64,000 nt of DNA, from contig NC_135560.1 of assembly GCF_964340395.1 (NCBI RefSeq), positions 3,133,998 through 3,197,997 on the forward strand, in the 5' to 3' direction. Under the pieces are notes generated by a model. The model did no database searches and was not told the origin of the DNA. It saw only the letters and a program-made list of their open reading frames with translations. The DNA is from Glandiceps talaboti (Eukaryota; Hemichordata; Enteropneusta; Spengelidae). Position 1 is the stretch's first letter. Each line of letters starts with the position of its first letter. Made by a program: the position numbers and the translations under genes. Positions 33,601-41,282 of this stretch are shown here, piece by piece.

Positions 33601-34594
33601 GTCATTTCCATTTATAGCAAAAAGCAAAAGAGAGCAGATAAGTCATACGACAGGTTTGATATTCATGTTCAATTCACAGGTGACATAATTTGGTGTGGAC
33701 TGCATGTTGCCCATGGTTACTGAAATCTCATACCACTATTGGTCTGAGCTGAAAGTCACATGCACATCGATTCATTTGCATGTTCATGTAAAATCTCATT
33801 AGATTGTGTGAGCCATGTTTTGATGATATCATTGGTGTCTACGTCTGGGTCATCAGCTCACTAGATTCACAAGTCATATTTTGTGTATAAATTGGTAAGG
33901 ACATACGAAATGTAGCCGAGATACACAAACGTGTAAAATAAGAGGAATGTGGTTCTTTATACTTTTACTATTAGCATTTAATACATTAGTTTATCTTCAA
34001 TTCAGTCATTTTGTCAATGCATAACAAAACACTACTCTTACACCTGTGATAGTCTAGTATGTTTGGGAAACACTGCTGACAATTTATCATCTACAGAACA
34101 ACGAACGACATAACTATTAATCCGAATAATTAGTTTATTTGTGTACAGATGGAGAGGTATTGGGTCAAAGGTTAGATGCATGTATGCATTGATAGCTGAG
34201 AGGTTATGGTGGATATTTTGTAGTTTTCGATGACTTGTGTTTAGCTTGTGAAAGGTATGGTTATTCAATTTGATTAATGTTCCTGTCGATGGATATTTGA
34301 ATCAAAATGTGTTTTTCTTTGTAGAAGCTGGTAGATACTCCTTTAGATGCATATGAAATTAAAACCAGCGACAACCGTGAAGACTCTATTTATTCCCTCG
34401 ACGACTCAACCAATGATAAAGACAACGATTTCATTGATTCTGGAAATATTGACGATGAAACAGAAAATCCTGAGGCGTTCATGAAGACTTATCAAATGTT
34501 AAAAGAACTTGAGGAAGAAGCATCATTAAAACAAATGTACGAGGCCCAAGTTTTGAAATATTTATTTGGGAAGGAAAACGATTATAAAAGATAA
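6354..34594 (+). CDS. PCSK1: Proprotein convertase 1/3 (prohormone convertase), all but exon 1
   Basis: A calcium-dependent subtilisin-like serine protease that cleaves prohormones and proneuropeptides after dibasic sites in dense-core granules. Twelve exons join in consistent phase: 6354-6458, 7251-7358, 7852-7960, 8510-8630, 20171-20259, 21894-22066, 24844-25157, 25991-26239, 28709-28869, 29017-29150, 29600-29746, 34325-34594 (659 residues plus TAA). Order: prodomain with inner RSKR and primary RVKR cleavage sites, catalytic domain with Asp106, His149, oxyanion Asn250 and Ser323 (numbered from the first exon here), P domain ~400-540, then an acidic tail ending in a probable amphipathic helix. 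There is no transmembrane segment, unlike furin. Phrases such as [26 protein letters not shown] and [11 protein letters not shown] point to PC1/3; the oxyanion residue is Asn, which excludes PC2. The signal-peptide exon is missing from the window or unrecognised. The usual RRGDL of the P domain reads CRGQI. Confidence 0.96.
7251..7358 (+). CDS. PCSK1: PCSK1 exon: end of prodomain and primary autocleavage site
   Basis: The acceptor is CACTTTAG and the donor TTG|GTAAGA; 36 codons, phase 0. It contains the WVEQQ prodomain end, the RTRVKR|D cleavage site that frees the mature enzyme, and the PKQWYL start of the catalytic module. Confidence 0.95.
7852..7960 (+). CDS. PCSK1: PCSK1 exon: catalytic Asp
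   Basis: The acceptor is CACCTTAG and the donor GATG|GTGAGT; phase 0 in, 1 out. It encodes [20 protein letters not shown] and the subtilase aspartate motif VTVLDDG. The catalytic Asp codon is 7954-7956. Confidence 0.96.
8510..8630 (+). CDS. PCSK1: PCSK1 exon: catalytic domain
   Basis: The acceptor is GACGGCAG and the donor ACAA|GTAAGT; phase 1 in, 2 out. It encodes GFEWTHIDL and [19 protein letters not shown]. The Cys in DPDACWD is unusual, because this position is normally Ser in the family. An 11.5-kb intron packed with transposons follows. Confidence 0.94.
8905..9002. repeat. (ATGT)n microsatellite
   Basis: About 24 tetranucleotide copies with one interruption (ATAT). Confidence 0.97.
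9119..9222. repeat. Dispersed repeat piece (Helentron-like family 2)
   Basis: About 104 bp, starting AGATTTAAACTGAATGCCTC, nearly matches 28506-28612; its start is also seen at 26787-26830. Each copy has a CTCCCGTAAGGG-type short palindrome. It is probably one end of the microsatellite-bearing family described at 19230 and 27250. Confidence 0.7.
9387..10073. mobile_element. Non-autonomous TIR DNA transposon A, 687 bp
   Basis: The inverted ends GGGAGTGTACATTTTTAATT and (reverse complement of the right end) GGGTGTGTACAGTTTTAACT are followed by G runs and CGGAGGAT. A 3-bp TAA is duplicated at 9384-9386 and 10074-10076. Long C/G runs recur in both arms as subterminal repeats. The interior at about 9620-9745 encodes an acidic Asp/Ser-rich stretch ([16 protein letters not shown]), a likely transposase-gene remnant. 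TWA duplications fit PIF/Harbinger, or Chapaev3 as an alternative. Confidence 0.82.
10074..10559. other. Unique sequence between two TIR elements
   Basis: 484 bp. A plus-frame stretch near 10460-10556 reads as plausible protein ([20 protein letters not shown]) but lacks splice context and homology I recognise. It may be leftover transposon coding sequence. Confidence 0.4.
10560..11931. mobile_element. Non-autonomous TIR DNA transposon B, 1372 bp
   Basis: The left end GGGAGCGATCAGTTTTTTAC mirrors the right end (reverse complement GGAAGCGATCAGTTTTTACG), both followed by G runs. TTA is duplicated at 10557-10559 and 11932-11934. Subterminal GGGGGGTCA blocks occur in both arms (near 10653, 11785-11860). 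No intact transposase is seen. Confidence 0.85.
11935..12229. other. Unique sequence, no gene seen
   Basis: Short spacer between TIR element B and the CR1-type LINE tail. Nothing recognised. Confidence 0.5.
12574..13273 (-). repeat. 3' LTR (left copy)
   Basis: 700 bp, starts TGCTACAG and ends GTAACA on the plus strand. By eye it is identical to 17347-18046. It carries a TATATAAG-type box and an AATAAA signal on the minus strand, as expected for an LTR promoter and polyadenylation region. Confidence 0.95.
13274..13287 (-). other. Polypurine tract of the LTR element
   Basis: On the minus strand GGAGTAGGGGGTGG directly abuts the 3' LTR, the expected plus-strand primer position. Confidence 0.75.
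14070..14700 (-). pseudogene. Envelope-like or accessory membrane-anchor frame of the LTR element
   Basis: Two overlapping minus frames offset by a frameshift near 14460. The joint is a hydrophobic segment followed by a basic stretch and a long polar, Ser/Asn/Asp-rich tail, the layout of a membrane anchor with cytoplasmic tail. Its position just before the 3' LTR fits an env-like third ORF. I could not match it to a family. It is broken, and I describe it only. Confidence 0.4.
14701..16330 (-). other. LTR-element interior without recognisable pol
   Basis: This is where reverse transcriptase and integrase would be expected. No frame over 60 codons and none of the YxDD, RNase H or HHCC integrase motifs were seen. 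Either pol was deleted and replaced, or the stretch is non-coding filler. Confidence 0.6.
16337..16700 (-). pseudogene. Retroviral-type aspartic protease remnant
   Basis: The downstream half (16337-16558) has the flap and second-half pattern [18 protein letters not shown]. The active-site triad, normally D-T-G, reads A-T-G at 16673-16681 followed by ANVTIIS, so the catalytic Asp is lost, and a stop and frame change separate the halves. The protease cannot function. Confidence 0.65.
16748..17115 (-). pseudogene. Gag nucleocapsid remnant with CCHC zinc knuckles
   Basis: A minus-strand frame with a polar Gln/Asn-rich lead (start near 17091, ending in TAG near 16975) is followed by [11 protein letters not shown] and CYSCGKY, then after a one-base frameshift HIARNC. 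This is two CCHC-type knuckles; the first has Phe in place of the second Cys. Stop and frameshift make it non-functional. Confidence 0.65.
17329..17345 (-). other. Primer-binding site of the LTR element
   Basis: On the minus strand TGGTGTGAGATCCGGGC lies one base inside the 5' LTR. TGG pairs with a tRNA CCA end. The tRNA was not identified. Confidence 0.7.
17347..18046 (-). repeat. 5' LTR (right copy)
   Basis: 700 bp, apparently identical to the left copy, which implies a recent insertion. A minus-strand TATA-like box lies near 17789-17795. Confidence 0.95.
18736..19229. other. Unique sequence, no gene seen
   Basis: Between the LINE 5' truncation point and a Helentron-like piece. Nothing recognised. 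Confidence 0.5.
19230..19680 (+). mobile_element. Helentron-like family 2 element, 3' part
   Basis: AT-rich core (AAAACTAAAAGCTACATC; GAGATATAGCCTAATTA; GTAACTGAGTTAGCCGTTTT) runs into (CAGA)n at 19517-19612 and ends in a hairpin CCTTCC-TTAC-GGAAGG at 19658-19673. The same core, microsatellite and hairpin order is seen at 26441-26590 (opposite strand) and 27250-27805. This architecture fits HINE/DINE or bivalve pearl-type non-autonomous Helentrons. Confidence 0.6.
19878..19960 (+). mobile_element. Fragment of a tRNA-derived SINE (5' half)
   Basis: GTTAGCTCGGCTGGTTATAG, then CACTCAGG, resembles a tRNA 5' half with a pol III A box (TAGCTCGGCTGG). No B box or tRNA 3' half follows; instead there is a (TTTAA)n tract. 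It is not a functional tRNA gene. Confidence 0.45.
20171..20259 (+). CDS. PCSK1: PCSK1 exon: catalytic His
   Basis: The acceptor is TTTTTACAG and the donor GGAG|GTAGTG; phase 2 in, 1 out. The first full codon (20172-20174) is the catalytic His of HGTRC. It continues [20 protein letters not shown]. Confidence 0.95.
20260..21893 (+). other. PCSK1 intron with a perfect 30-bp hairpin
   Basis: Contains a GC-rich patch (20580-20612), a 46-codon plus-strand open frame starting near 20878 that I cannot identify, and the hairpin at 21039-21104. No extra exon is needed, because phase 1 joins on both sides. Confidence 0.6.
21039..21104. repeat. Perfect inverted repeat, 30-bp stem, 6-nt loop
   Basis: The arm CGCTACGATGTTCGACACGT plus CTTTCCATCT (21039-21068) is exactly complementary to 21075-21104, with loop GCGATG. 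Pairing continues imperfectly outward. Confidence 0.97.
21894..22066 (+). CDS. PCSK1: PCSK1 exon: catalytic domain core
   Basis: The acceptor is CCAATCAG and the donor AAG|GTACGT; phase 1 in, 0 out. It contains [32 protein letters not shown] and the run to ITGTTK. Confidence 0.96.
23158..24067. mobile_element. Possible nested TIR element E
   Basis: GCAGGGGGAGGCCTGGGGAG then AAAT at the left is mirrored by ATTTCTCCCCAGCTCCCCTG at the right. G-run blocks (GGGGGGGGGCATG) lie subterminally on the left. Target duplication not clear. The interior is mostly unique sequence plus the (TC)n tract. Confidence 0.5.
23404..23584. repeat. (TCTG)n then (TC)n microsatellite
   Basis: A simple repeat interrupted by TTTC and CGCTC. 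The long frames over it on both strands (Ser/Leu or Arg/Glu alternations) are translation artefacts. Confidence 0.97.
24332..24397. repeat. (TG)n microsatellite
   Basis: Simple repeat inside TIR element C. Confidence 0.97.
24844..25157 (+). CDS. PCSK1: PCSK1 exon: oxyanion Asn and catalytic Ser
   Basis: The acceptor is TGTGTGCAG and the donor GCAAA|GTAAGT; phase 0 in, 2 out. It encodes [10 protein letters not shown] (oxyanion Asn codon 24886-24888), [32 protein letters not shown] and [14 protein letters not shown] (catalytic Ser codon 25105-25107). Confidence 0.97.
25991..26239 (+). CDS. PCSK1: PCSK1 exon: end of catalytic domain, start of P domain
   Basis: The acceptor is GTCTTACAG and the donor CCAG|GTAAGG; phase 2 at both ends. 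It encodes [38 protein letters not shown] and the first P-domain strand with KKCIITAKD. Confidence 0.96.
26441..26590 (-). mobile_element. Helentron-like family 2 end, inverted
   Basis: Starts with the hairpin TCCTTCC-GTAA-GGAAGGA (26441-26458), then a (GTGT)/(CTGT) tract and a core matching 19485-19515 in reverse orientation (AAATTTGGTAGACATGTTCC). Confidence 0.6.
27250..27805 (+). mobile_element. Helentron-like family 2 element, 3' part
   Basis: The core GAGCAAGCCGTTTTAAAGAAAA leads into (CAGA)n/(CA)n/(TA)n at 27601-27770 and ends in a weaker hairpin TCCC-TTTAC-GGGA near 27783-27795. Confidence 0.55.
28506..28612. repeat. Second copy of the 104-bp dispersed piece
   Basis: Matches 9119-9222 with few differences (ATTTAGCTCTATATCTGTGA is identical). 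It ends about 100 bp before the next PCSK1 exon. Confidence 0.75.
28709..28869 (+). CDS. PCSK1: PCSK1 exon: P domain
   Basis: The acceptor is CTTTACAG and the donor AGCG|GTAGGT; phase 2 in, 1 out. It contains [11 protein letters not shown] and [13 protein letters not shown]. Where vertebrate convertases have RRGDL this exon reads CRGQI, so the RGD-type motif is absent and an extra Cys is present. Confidence 0.94.
29017..29150 (+). CDS. PCSK1: PCSK1 exon: P domain
   Basis: The acceptor is CTCCATAG and the donor TTG|GTAAGT; phase 1 in, 0 out. It encodes [10 protein letters not shown] and the near-invariant [20 protein letters not shown]. Confidence 0.96.
29600..29746 (+). CDS. PCSK1: PCSK1 exon: end of P domain and linker
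   Basis: The acceptor is CATTTCAG and the donor ACT|GTAAGT; 49 codons, phase 0. It encodes [17 protein letters not shown], closing the P domain, then a linker ending [10 protein letters not shown]. The last ~36 nt together with the donor are the evident source of the tandem array that begins immediately downstream. Confidence 0.94.
29750..32080 (+). repeat. CRE-rich minisatellite derived from a PCSK1 exon end plus splice donor
   Basis: Units of about 50-57 bp contain a copy of the last ~36 nt of exon 29600-29746 (GATTACAATGACGTCAAAGA, then CAATAGACAAACT), followed by a copy of the first intron bases (GTAAGTATGACGTCAT). Early and edge units are diverged and some keep a near-perfect donor (29842 and 31107 GTAAGTATGA). 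Units from about 31320 to 31990 are homogeneous and have lost the GT (CAGACTAAAAATG). A frame over 31338-31526 still reads [10 protein letters not shown], as in the exon. Most units carry TGACGTCA. TIR element D interrupts it. Confidence 0.9.
30017..31001. mobile_element. TIR DNA transposon D inside the array, 985 bp
   Basis: The left end GGGAGCCTTCAGTATTTACA is mirrored exactly by the right end TGTAAATACTGAAGGCTCCC apart from an internal base or two. TTA is duplicated at 30014-30016 and 31002-31004; removing the element and one TTA restores a normal array unit. Subterminal GGGGGAGGGTCATGTTTT-like blocks occur in both arms. The interior has an acidic Ser/Asp frame ([16 protein letters not shown]) and two (GAT)n tracts. 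Confidence 0.9.
32101..32635. repeat. Imperfect ~20-22-bp tandem repeat
   Basis: Diverged units of ACTTGAATTGAAATATTTTAC type. Minus-strand frames over it give repetitive QIFQFK peptides, artefacts of the unit. Confidence 0.88.
32636..34324 (+). other. Rest of the last PCSK1 intron
   Basis: Unique AT-rich sequence with no exon, RNA gene or transposon that I recognise. Confidence 0.5.
34325..34594 (+). CDS. PCSK1: PCSK1 terminal coding exon
   Basis: The acceptor is TTCTTTGTAG; 89 codons plus TAA, phase 0. The product is strongly acidic (many Asp/Glu, also Asn), then has a Leu/Lys/Glu-rich stretch ([14 protein letters not shown]) likely to form an amphipathic helix, ending KENDYKR. PC1/3 tails carry helices that target secretory granules. 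There is no membrane anchor. The sequence is poorly conserved, so the exon rests on phase, a good acceptor and composition. Confidence 0.82.
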   Translation, partial: KLVDTPLDAYEIKTSDNREDSIYSLDDSTNDKDNDFIDSGNIDDETENPEAFMKTYQMLKELEEEASLKQMYEAQVLKYLFGKENDYKR

Positions 34595-34811
34595 AACAAA
34601 AGGTTCTGAAATATTGTATAAGCCTTTACAGAGGGTACTCATAAATGGGATCCCTCTAATACTCCCCTTAAGAATCTTATAACGAACATAACATAACATA
34701 ACGTCACAGTACTCATAACTATGTATACAGTATATCATTTATATCAAAATGACCCTAACCTCACCACAAATATGTCCCATCCTGCCCATTCCGCCATATT
34801 TCACAATCTGG

Positions 34812-34817
34812 AATAAA
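34812..34817 (+). terminator. Candidate PCSK1 polyadenylation signal
   Basis: The first AATAAA after the stop codon, 218 nt downstream. No cDNA support is available here. Confidence 0.4.
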
Positions 34818-35378
34818 CAGAAAACCTTTTTGATAGCTGTTGTCGGGTATACTGGGTTCAATGACTTAGTTAGCAAGTAGTAAATAAGCTATCTGTCCGA
34901 AAACATAATAGTTAGATTTACTGTGACTTTACAATGTTAACAATGTGGAATTCCCCCTACTGTTCAACTGTGCTGAATTGCACTTATCAACAGATATGTT
35001 GTATCGATAACCGTCAGGTTGTCAATCATGAAATATATTATCGATACGTACCTCAAACAAATCCATTTACTTTGATATTCCCCTTTTGACCGACACAATA
35101 TAGGCCTTGCACCCTCACACACCCCTCCCCTTTCCAGGTATCACATTTGTTTCCTTTCAAACCATGTAGTATAAAACACATTTACTCAAATATACTGACA
35201 CTACCAATACATGTGTTATCATTGCATTAAATCGATTTCACCTTGTACTCTGGTTATTCCACAGATATCTAAAATGCTTTAGCAAAGAATTATAATTTAC
35301 ACACTGTGTGGTCAAAGGGGAATATTGACAAGTTCTAACAATGGTTATGTTATTAGATAGCAAGAAAAAGCAAACAGC
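34818..35378. other. Intergenic sequence, no gene seen
   Basis: Downstream of PCSK1. Nothing recognised. Confidence 0.5.
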
Positions 35379-35421
<43 letters not shown>

Positions 35422-35468
35422 TACATACATACATACATACATACATACATACATACATACATACATAC

Positions 35469-35518
<50 letters not shown>

Positions 35519-35968
35519 ACACACACACCTATCTACCTACCGGTACCTACCTACATACACACCTACCGACCTGTCTGCCTGCCTGCCTACCTACCTACCT
35601 ACCTACCTACCTACCTACCTACATACATACATACATACATACATACATACATACATACATACATACATACATACATACATACATACATACATACACACCT
35701 ACCCACCTACCTACACACATAACCCCACCACACACACGCATGCACACACACACATACATACACACACATGCATACATACATACATACATACATACATACA
35801 TACATACATACATACATACATACATACATACATACATACATACATACATACATACATACATACATACATACATACATACATGCATGCATGCATGCATGCA
35901 TACATACATACATACATACATACATACATACATACATACATACATACATACATACATACATACATACG
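35379..35968. repeat. Compound (CA)n / (CATA)n / (CTAC)n microsatellite, ~590 bp
   Basis: Tetranucleotide CATA dominates, with CA, CTAC, CTGC and CATG blocks. Frames of more than 100 codons on both strands over it are artefacts (Ile-His-Thr or Met-Tyr-Val-Cys periodicity). Confidence 0.98.
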
Positions 35969-37230
35969 TACAAAAATAAGCTTATGGCGATAAAGCTACA
36001 CTCGGACATTTTCGCGCACTGCAAATCTGCAAGTACTTCCATCTTACTTTGCAAAAGCTCTGCAAAACGGAGTTTATAATATATTGGTGGCTTATATTCC
36101 ACGTTATAAAGCGCGGGTCATTATTATTTATATCTGTTCTGAATAATGTCCAAAATATGGTTTCTTTTTCGGATGCTACATGTAAATGACAATTGGACAT
36201 ACCTAGTACCTTGAGTACAGTGGTCCCAGTATTATCGATATTATCGACTTCTTAGATTTTGCATACAACTAACAAACTCTAACTCATAGTGTCGTTTGTG
36301 GTGTGTTCTTTTTTAGCATGTAAGTTATTTATAATGATCAATTTATATCGCGATCAAGAATGAGTTTGAAGTTATTGTTATATATTGGGTCCACTGTTCA
36401 TAAGGTAGGTGTCGACAGTTGTATAAATGATTATTGGTTTGCAAATTGGCCGGTAAAAGACGTGTTTTATTCCTTTCCCCTTAAAATCCATTATTACTCT
36501 CCTCAGCTTATCTGCTCCCAATGCATAATTTCTCTTCCTTTTGAACGGGATCGAATTGTAATTAAAGATAGCTACTGTAAGATTATATACCGAATTGGTA
36601 CGTTTGTACTTCATAGCAGTACATCATAGCCTGAGTTACGTTGGAAACGTCGTGGCGGTATATCACAGCCTGAGTGCTATCATATTAATGATAAAATGAC
36701 ATCGTTGGAATCTGAAATAAACTAAATTAGACGGTTATACTTTGTCTATTTTCATAAGAAAACTATGTGTGGCTTGTGAAGCTAGACGAATTATTATTAA
36801 TAGTAGTAGTAGTAAAATACAAACAAGTCACTCAGATCGATTTGCAAGGACTCAAGGAGGAAAGATACAAATTGTATATATGAATTACATAGATGTGTAT
36901 ATGAACAGTTGTGATGAATCTTTACTGATATTGTAAATGTATATTGAGAGGATATTAAAAGTCACGTTCAGTGGAGAAGGGAAGATTCGATCGTGTTCGG
37001 CCTTTTTGTTATTGGTTGCACAATGAACTCTGGAATGAACAGGATAAGCAACTAGAGGCAACATCACTTCAGTGTCTATGATGGCACAAAATCGACAGAT
37101 TATGTATCATGTGAAACTGGTGTTAAACCTGGTATGACAAACACATGACGTCAAGACTCGTAATATTGATTATGAAAGCAAACGAACACATTAAAATGAC
37201 CAAAAGTGTGTACTTTACACCAGAGGTCTA
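35969..37230. other. Intergenic sequence, no gene seen
   Basis: Several short frames on both strands, none with family features or splice support. Confidence 0.5.
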
Positions 37231-37617
37231 CAAGCTAGGGTGACTACTAATTGCTATCAGGTGACTACTAACTGCCCTATCAGGTGACTACTAATTGCTA
37301 AAGAGGTCTACAATCTAGACGACTTGATTGCCCTATCAGGTGACTACTAACTGCCCTATCAGGTGACTACTAATTGCCCTATCAGGTGACTACTAATTGC
37401 TAAAGAGGTCTACTAGCTAGACGACTTGATTGCCCTATCAGGTGAATACTAATTGCCCTATCAGGTGACTACTAACTGCCCTATCAGGTGACTACTAATT
37501 GCTATCAGGTGACTACTAATTGCTATCAGGTGACTACTAATTGCCTTATCAGGTGACTACTAATTGCCCTATCAGGTGACTACTAATTGCTATCAGGTGA
37601 CTACTAATTGCTAAAGT
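37231..37617. repeat. Tandem repeat, ~23-bp unit CAGGTGACTACTAATTGCCCTAT
   Basis: About 16 copies in several length variants, some with an AAAGAGGTCTACNANCTAGAC insert. Each unit has a CAGGTG E-box-like hexamer. Confidence 0.93.
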
Positions 37618-38140
37618 CGTAAATGATATTGTGACGTGAACATACATGTCAGAAGTGCTAATATATTTTGATGGAAGAAAAGATCCATGAATTTTCAGTG
37701 GCATGACCTTGTCTGAACTGTGCATTTTTTTCTAGTCCCAGTTTCTTACCTACATTACTTGGAGTGTCGCTCAAACATATCTATACATATACATACATAT
37801 ACATACATATACATATACATGTATTACCTTCCACACTAGTTACAGAACATGGCATATACATTACTCTGGTATTTCACATATATTGCACTTTGGGGCAAAG
37901 GTTAAAAGTTCCATAATGGTAATATTCATAGATAGTTTATAGAATTTAATCTAAATTATTCTGCTCTTCAGTATGAAGGGATTAATACGCATTGAGTGCT
38001 TTCTATTTTGGACACTGTATATTATCGACACTACAAGTCACCACATCTCATCAGATTCCAGGCTCAATTATACATATATAGTATATATGAACAGCTAAAG
38101 TTCTCTAACGTACCAATGACTTCACTATATCTCATCAGAT

Positions 38141-38143
<3 letters not shown>
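37618..38143. other. Intergenic sequence
   Basis: Contains short (ACATAT)n blocks at 37785-37820. It shares a stretch with 22680-22790 (GAGTGACGCTCAAGCATAAC-like and CATGTATTACCT), suggesting a dispersed repeat. Confidence 0.5.

Positions 38144-38197
<54 letters not shown>
38144..38197. repeat. (TA)n microsatellite
   Basis: Simple repeat that truncates the adjacent exon fragment. Confidence 0.97.
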
Positions 38198-38199
<2 letters not shown>

Positions 38200-38310
38200 A
38201 TAGAATCGGCCATTGGTACATTTATCAAAGCCTGTATATTTTCTATTTGCAATGAACCTGACGCACCGATCCCAGAAGTTTGGATGTTAAGTTGGGCGCC
38301 TCCTCTGGGA
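38198..38310 (-). pseudogene. Duplicated fragment of the beta-module exon
   Basis: On the minus strand this reads SGIGASGSLQIENIQALINV then PMADS, versus [20 protein letters not shown] then PTADC in the exon at 41283-41744. Nucleotide identity is high over about 80 bp. It then runs into the (TA)n tract and has no matching splice phase. It is a partial duplication or the relic of a paralogous exon. Confidence 0.85.
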
Positions 38311-39161
38311 AGGAGGTAATCATTCTCAGAACAGCAAAACGAAAACAAACGACAAGATATAGAGGTAAATAAATATTTCTAACTGTATTCATTAGTGTAA
38401 TATCACATTTTAATCAGATTGGCCCGGTCTGACCCTTACCCTATATCATACTTTGCTAGATTCATACAAAGAAAACAAGAATTTGCCTGGAAATATCTCA
38501 GGGAACGAGCAGAATTTAGGGCAGGGAGGGAAGACCTGAAAGTAAAAATGGGGGGGGGGGGAGGGGGGTTTGTTAAATTTGTACGTTAATTTTATAGTTG
38601 TCCTGAACTAATTAACAATACCTATAAGTTGAATACTGAATCGTTGCATAAAAACACAGATTTTTTTCAAATGTAAAGTTCATGATAGTTTATTCATATT
38701 TTTTCTAACAAGAGATTATAAACAATTCATTCTTTGGCTAAAGAACGTCATGTCATCTTAAATTAGTCAATTGTTGAACGAACTTATAAAAGTGAAAATT
38801 TACAACGCTTTCACATGATGATGATAAATTGTACATATTACTTATATATTAATTTGAAATGATATTATAATCAAATATCTATTCTTCAAAAGTTTTTGAA
38901 TGTTACTCGTCCAGGAAAACACTAAGAATAACGAATTGTTTTAACACATCGTCCAACTGCTTTTTAAACAATATGTAATTTTATAAGAACACAGTAATAC
39001 CACAGATAGGGAAAACAAAGTCTCTGTGTTTAATACCAAACAAACTTTAAGAAGAGAAGAGATTGCACACACAGCTTCATTTGCGACTTATGTAATCTCT
39101 ACATTATATGCATTAACGGTACCGTATATTATGATGGAAGAAGGCATGGTAACTATATTCC

Positions 39162-39162
<1 letters not shown>

Positions 39163-39228
<66 letters not shown>
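39163..39228. repeat. (TG)n microsatellite
   Basis: Simple repeat. Confidence 0.97.
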
Positions 39229-39229
<1 letters not shown>

Positions 39230-39294
39230 ATTTATAAATGCCTGACCAATGGATAATAAGGACAGCATAGTTCTAGGATGCACATCTTTAAAGT

Positions 39295-39365
39295 ACGCCG
39301 TGTTTGGACGCCCTCCCAACGTCGCCTAACACTTTTCAGGGCCGTTGCGGGCGGGCGACACGACG
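39295..39365. repeat. Small hairpin repeat, copy 1
   Basis: GCGGGCGGGCGACACGACGT matches the end of the hairpin at 59354-59422 (GAGGGCGGGCGACACAACAT). The arms are imperfect here. Confidence 0.6.
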
Positions 39366-40000
39366 TATCTTACAGTCTATAGGATATCAAGATAGCAAAA
39401 AAATGGTGTATATATATATATATACACACACACACACAAATTGTGTAGAATAACTCAAATCCTATGTAGGCCAAAATATCTATGTTTTAATACAAATTGA
39501 GTTGTACATCTTGAACACATTGAAATACGTCTCATATTAGAAATAGATCTTGACTAAGGCAAATCCAAAGTAAGGTCATTTCATTTTCTAATGTTATGCT
39601 ATGTTCACAAATTGGATATACTGAGGTTTTTCCTTCCTTCCATATTAAGTTCTCCCTCATAGAATCTTGTATAGAGCCGGAAGTGACATCATCGTAATAA
39701 TGAACCAGTTGATTTGGAGAGTGGTACCTTGAACAAAAAAAACAAACATGATGCCAGATTATTGAAAATGAAAAAAAAACCCACGATGATTGAAAATTTA
39801 AAGCGTACTTTATACCTTACACGTTTACATTCAAACTGTCCGGTGTTCAAAATGAGGAAGTGACTTTATTTGAGTTTTGATGATGAAAAATAAAACCGGA
39901 CTCTTCATAACCTTCCCCCAATAGAAGACTTCAAGAAATAATTAAGTAACACGTGGCGGCGACTTACGATACCGTTACGTTGTACAATACAAGTGTGTTG

Positions 40001-40976
40001 TAGCACAACTGTATAATTTTTAAAAATGAAGTTTTCGAAAATGTTTACCCACATGCTGATCCATGTTAGGTATAGGTGTTCATTTGCTGAATGACTATCC
40101 AGTTGCCTATCCAACCCTGTTGCTATCTTTGCAATATGTTCAATCGTTTGACTGTTGCTATGGGCGTGGTCTTGTTGCTAGACACACTTGCATACATTTT
40201 TTAAATGTTTCTTCCCTTGTCTATGAATCCCTGATGTTATCTCTGCAATATAAGTGATCCTTTGGCTGTTGCGATGAGCGTGGTCACGGTTGGTAGGTAT
40301 ATGTGCATACATTTTTTGAATGTTTATCCATTTGTCTATCAATCCCGGCCCTGTTGTTATCTTTGCAATATCCGTGATCATTAGGCTGTTGCTATGGGCG
40401 TGGTCCTGTTTCTAGGCATATTTGCATACACTTTTTGAATGTTGTATAACATGTCTAGGAGTCCCTGCTAACTTTGTGAAATACACCACCGTTTGGCTGT
40501 TGCCATGGGCGTTGTCCTGGTTGCTCGAGGAAATTTGCATACATTTTTGGAATGTTTGCTCACTTGCCTACCAGATGGTGTTATTTGACCAAAATATACT
40601 GCCATGTGGTTGTTGCTAAGGGTGTGGCCATGCTTGATAGGGCCAATTGTGTCAAAATGTGTTGAAGAAAATCTGCAGAATAACACTTCTAGAAACATCT
40701 CACCTAGTTTCAGTCTTATTGACCGAGTACTTTTTGAGATATAGGTTTTTGACCAAAATTCACATTTTTACACCTAATTTGCATATCACTGATGAGATCA
40801 TTATATGCTTAATATTTCTTCATATATATACCCCTAGATCCATCCCCATTAAATTTCAGCCGAAGTTGTTTACACATACACACACACACACACATCCATA
40901 AACACACATCCACATAGACAGACAGACAGGCGGACGGACGGACGGACGGACGGACGGACGGACGGACGGACGGACG

Positions 40977-41036
<60 letters not shown>

Positions 41037-41066
41037 CTTTGCCACTACTGAACCTTACCAGTAGTG
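40001..41066 (+). mobile_element. Helentron-like (HINE/pearl-like) family 1 element, copy 1
   Basis: Begins TAGCACAACTGTATAAT. It has about five tandem core units of ~115 bp (each with GTTGCTATGGGCGTGGTC and TTTGCATACATTTT), a conserved post-core block (TGAGATATAGGTTTTTGACC; CCTAATTTGCATATCACTGA), a microsatellite (CA)n-(CGGA)n-(CAGA)n at 40876-41036, and a terminal perfect hairpin CACTACTG-8-nt loop-CAGTAGTG at 41043-41066. A second copy is at 44639-45889. Confidence 0.78.
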
Positions 41067-41282
41067 CTATAGACATGACTTTGTGTATCAAGTTGTTGTT
41101 TCGGTACACTATTATGAATTATTTGTCACATGCAGGCAAGTAACCTTGCAAAGAAAACAACTGCAGCAGTACCTTATACCGTTGCAATTATACCACCAAC
41201 ATCTCTCTCTACCACAATATATTACATTTGAATAGGTCCTGTTCATAAATTTTTTACAATATGTTAATTGTCACGAGCTTAC

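Larger units (their letters stand above)
38311..40000. other. Intergenic or 3' intron sequence of the mosaic gene
   Basis: Holds a G-run patch (38549-38571), a (TG)n tract at 39163-39228 and a short hairpin-type repeat near 39295-39365. No exon for the minus-strand gene was found. Confidence 0.5.

Noticed and set aside
35341-36102. Long frames on both strands (over 100-200 codons)
   Set aside because: They are translations of the CATA/CA microsatellite; the peptides simply repeat the tetranucleotide period.
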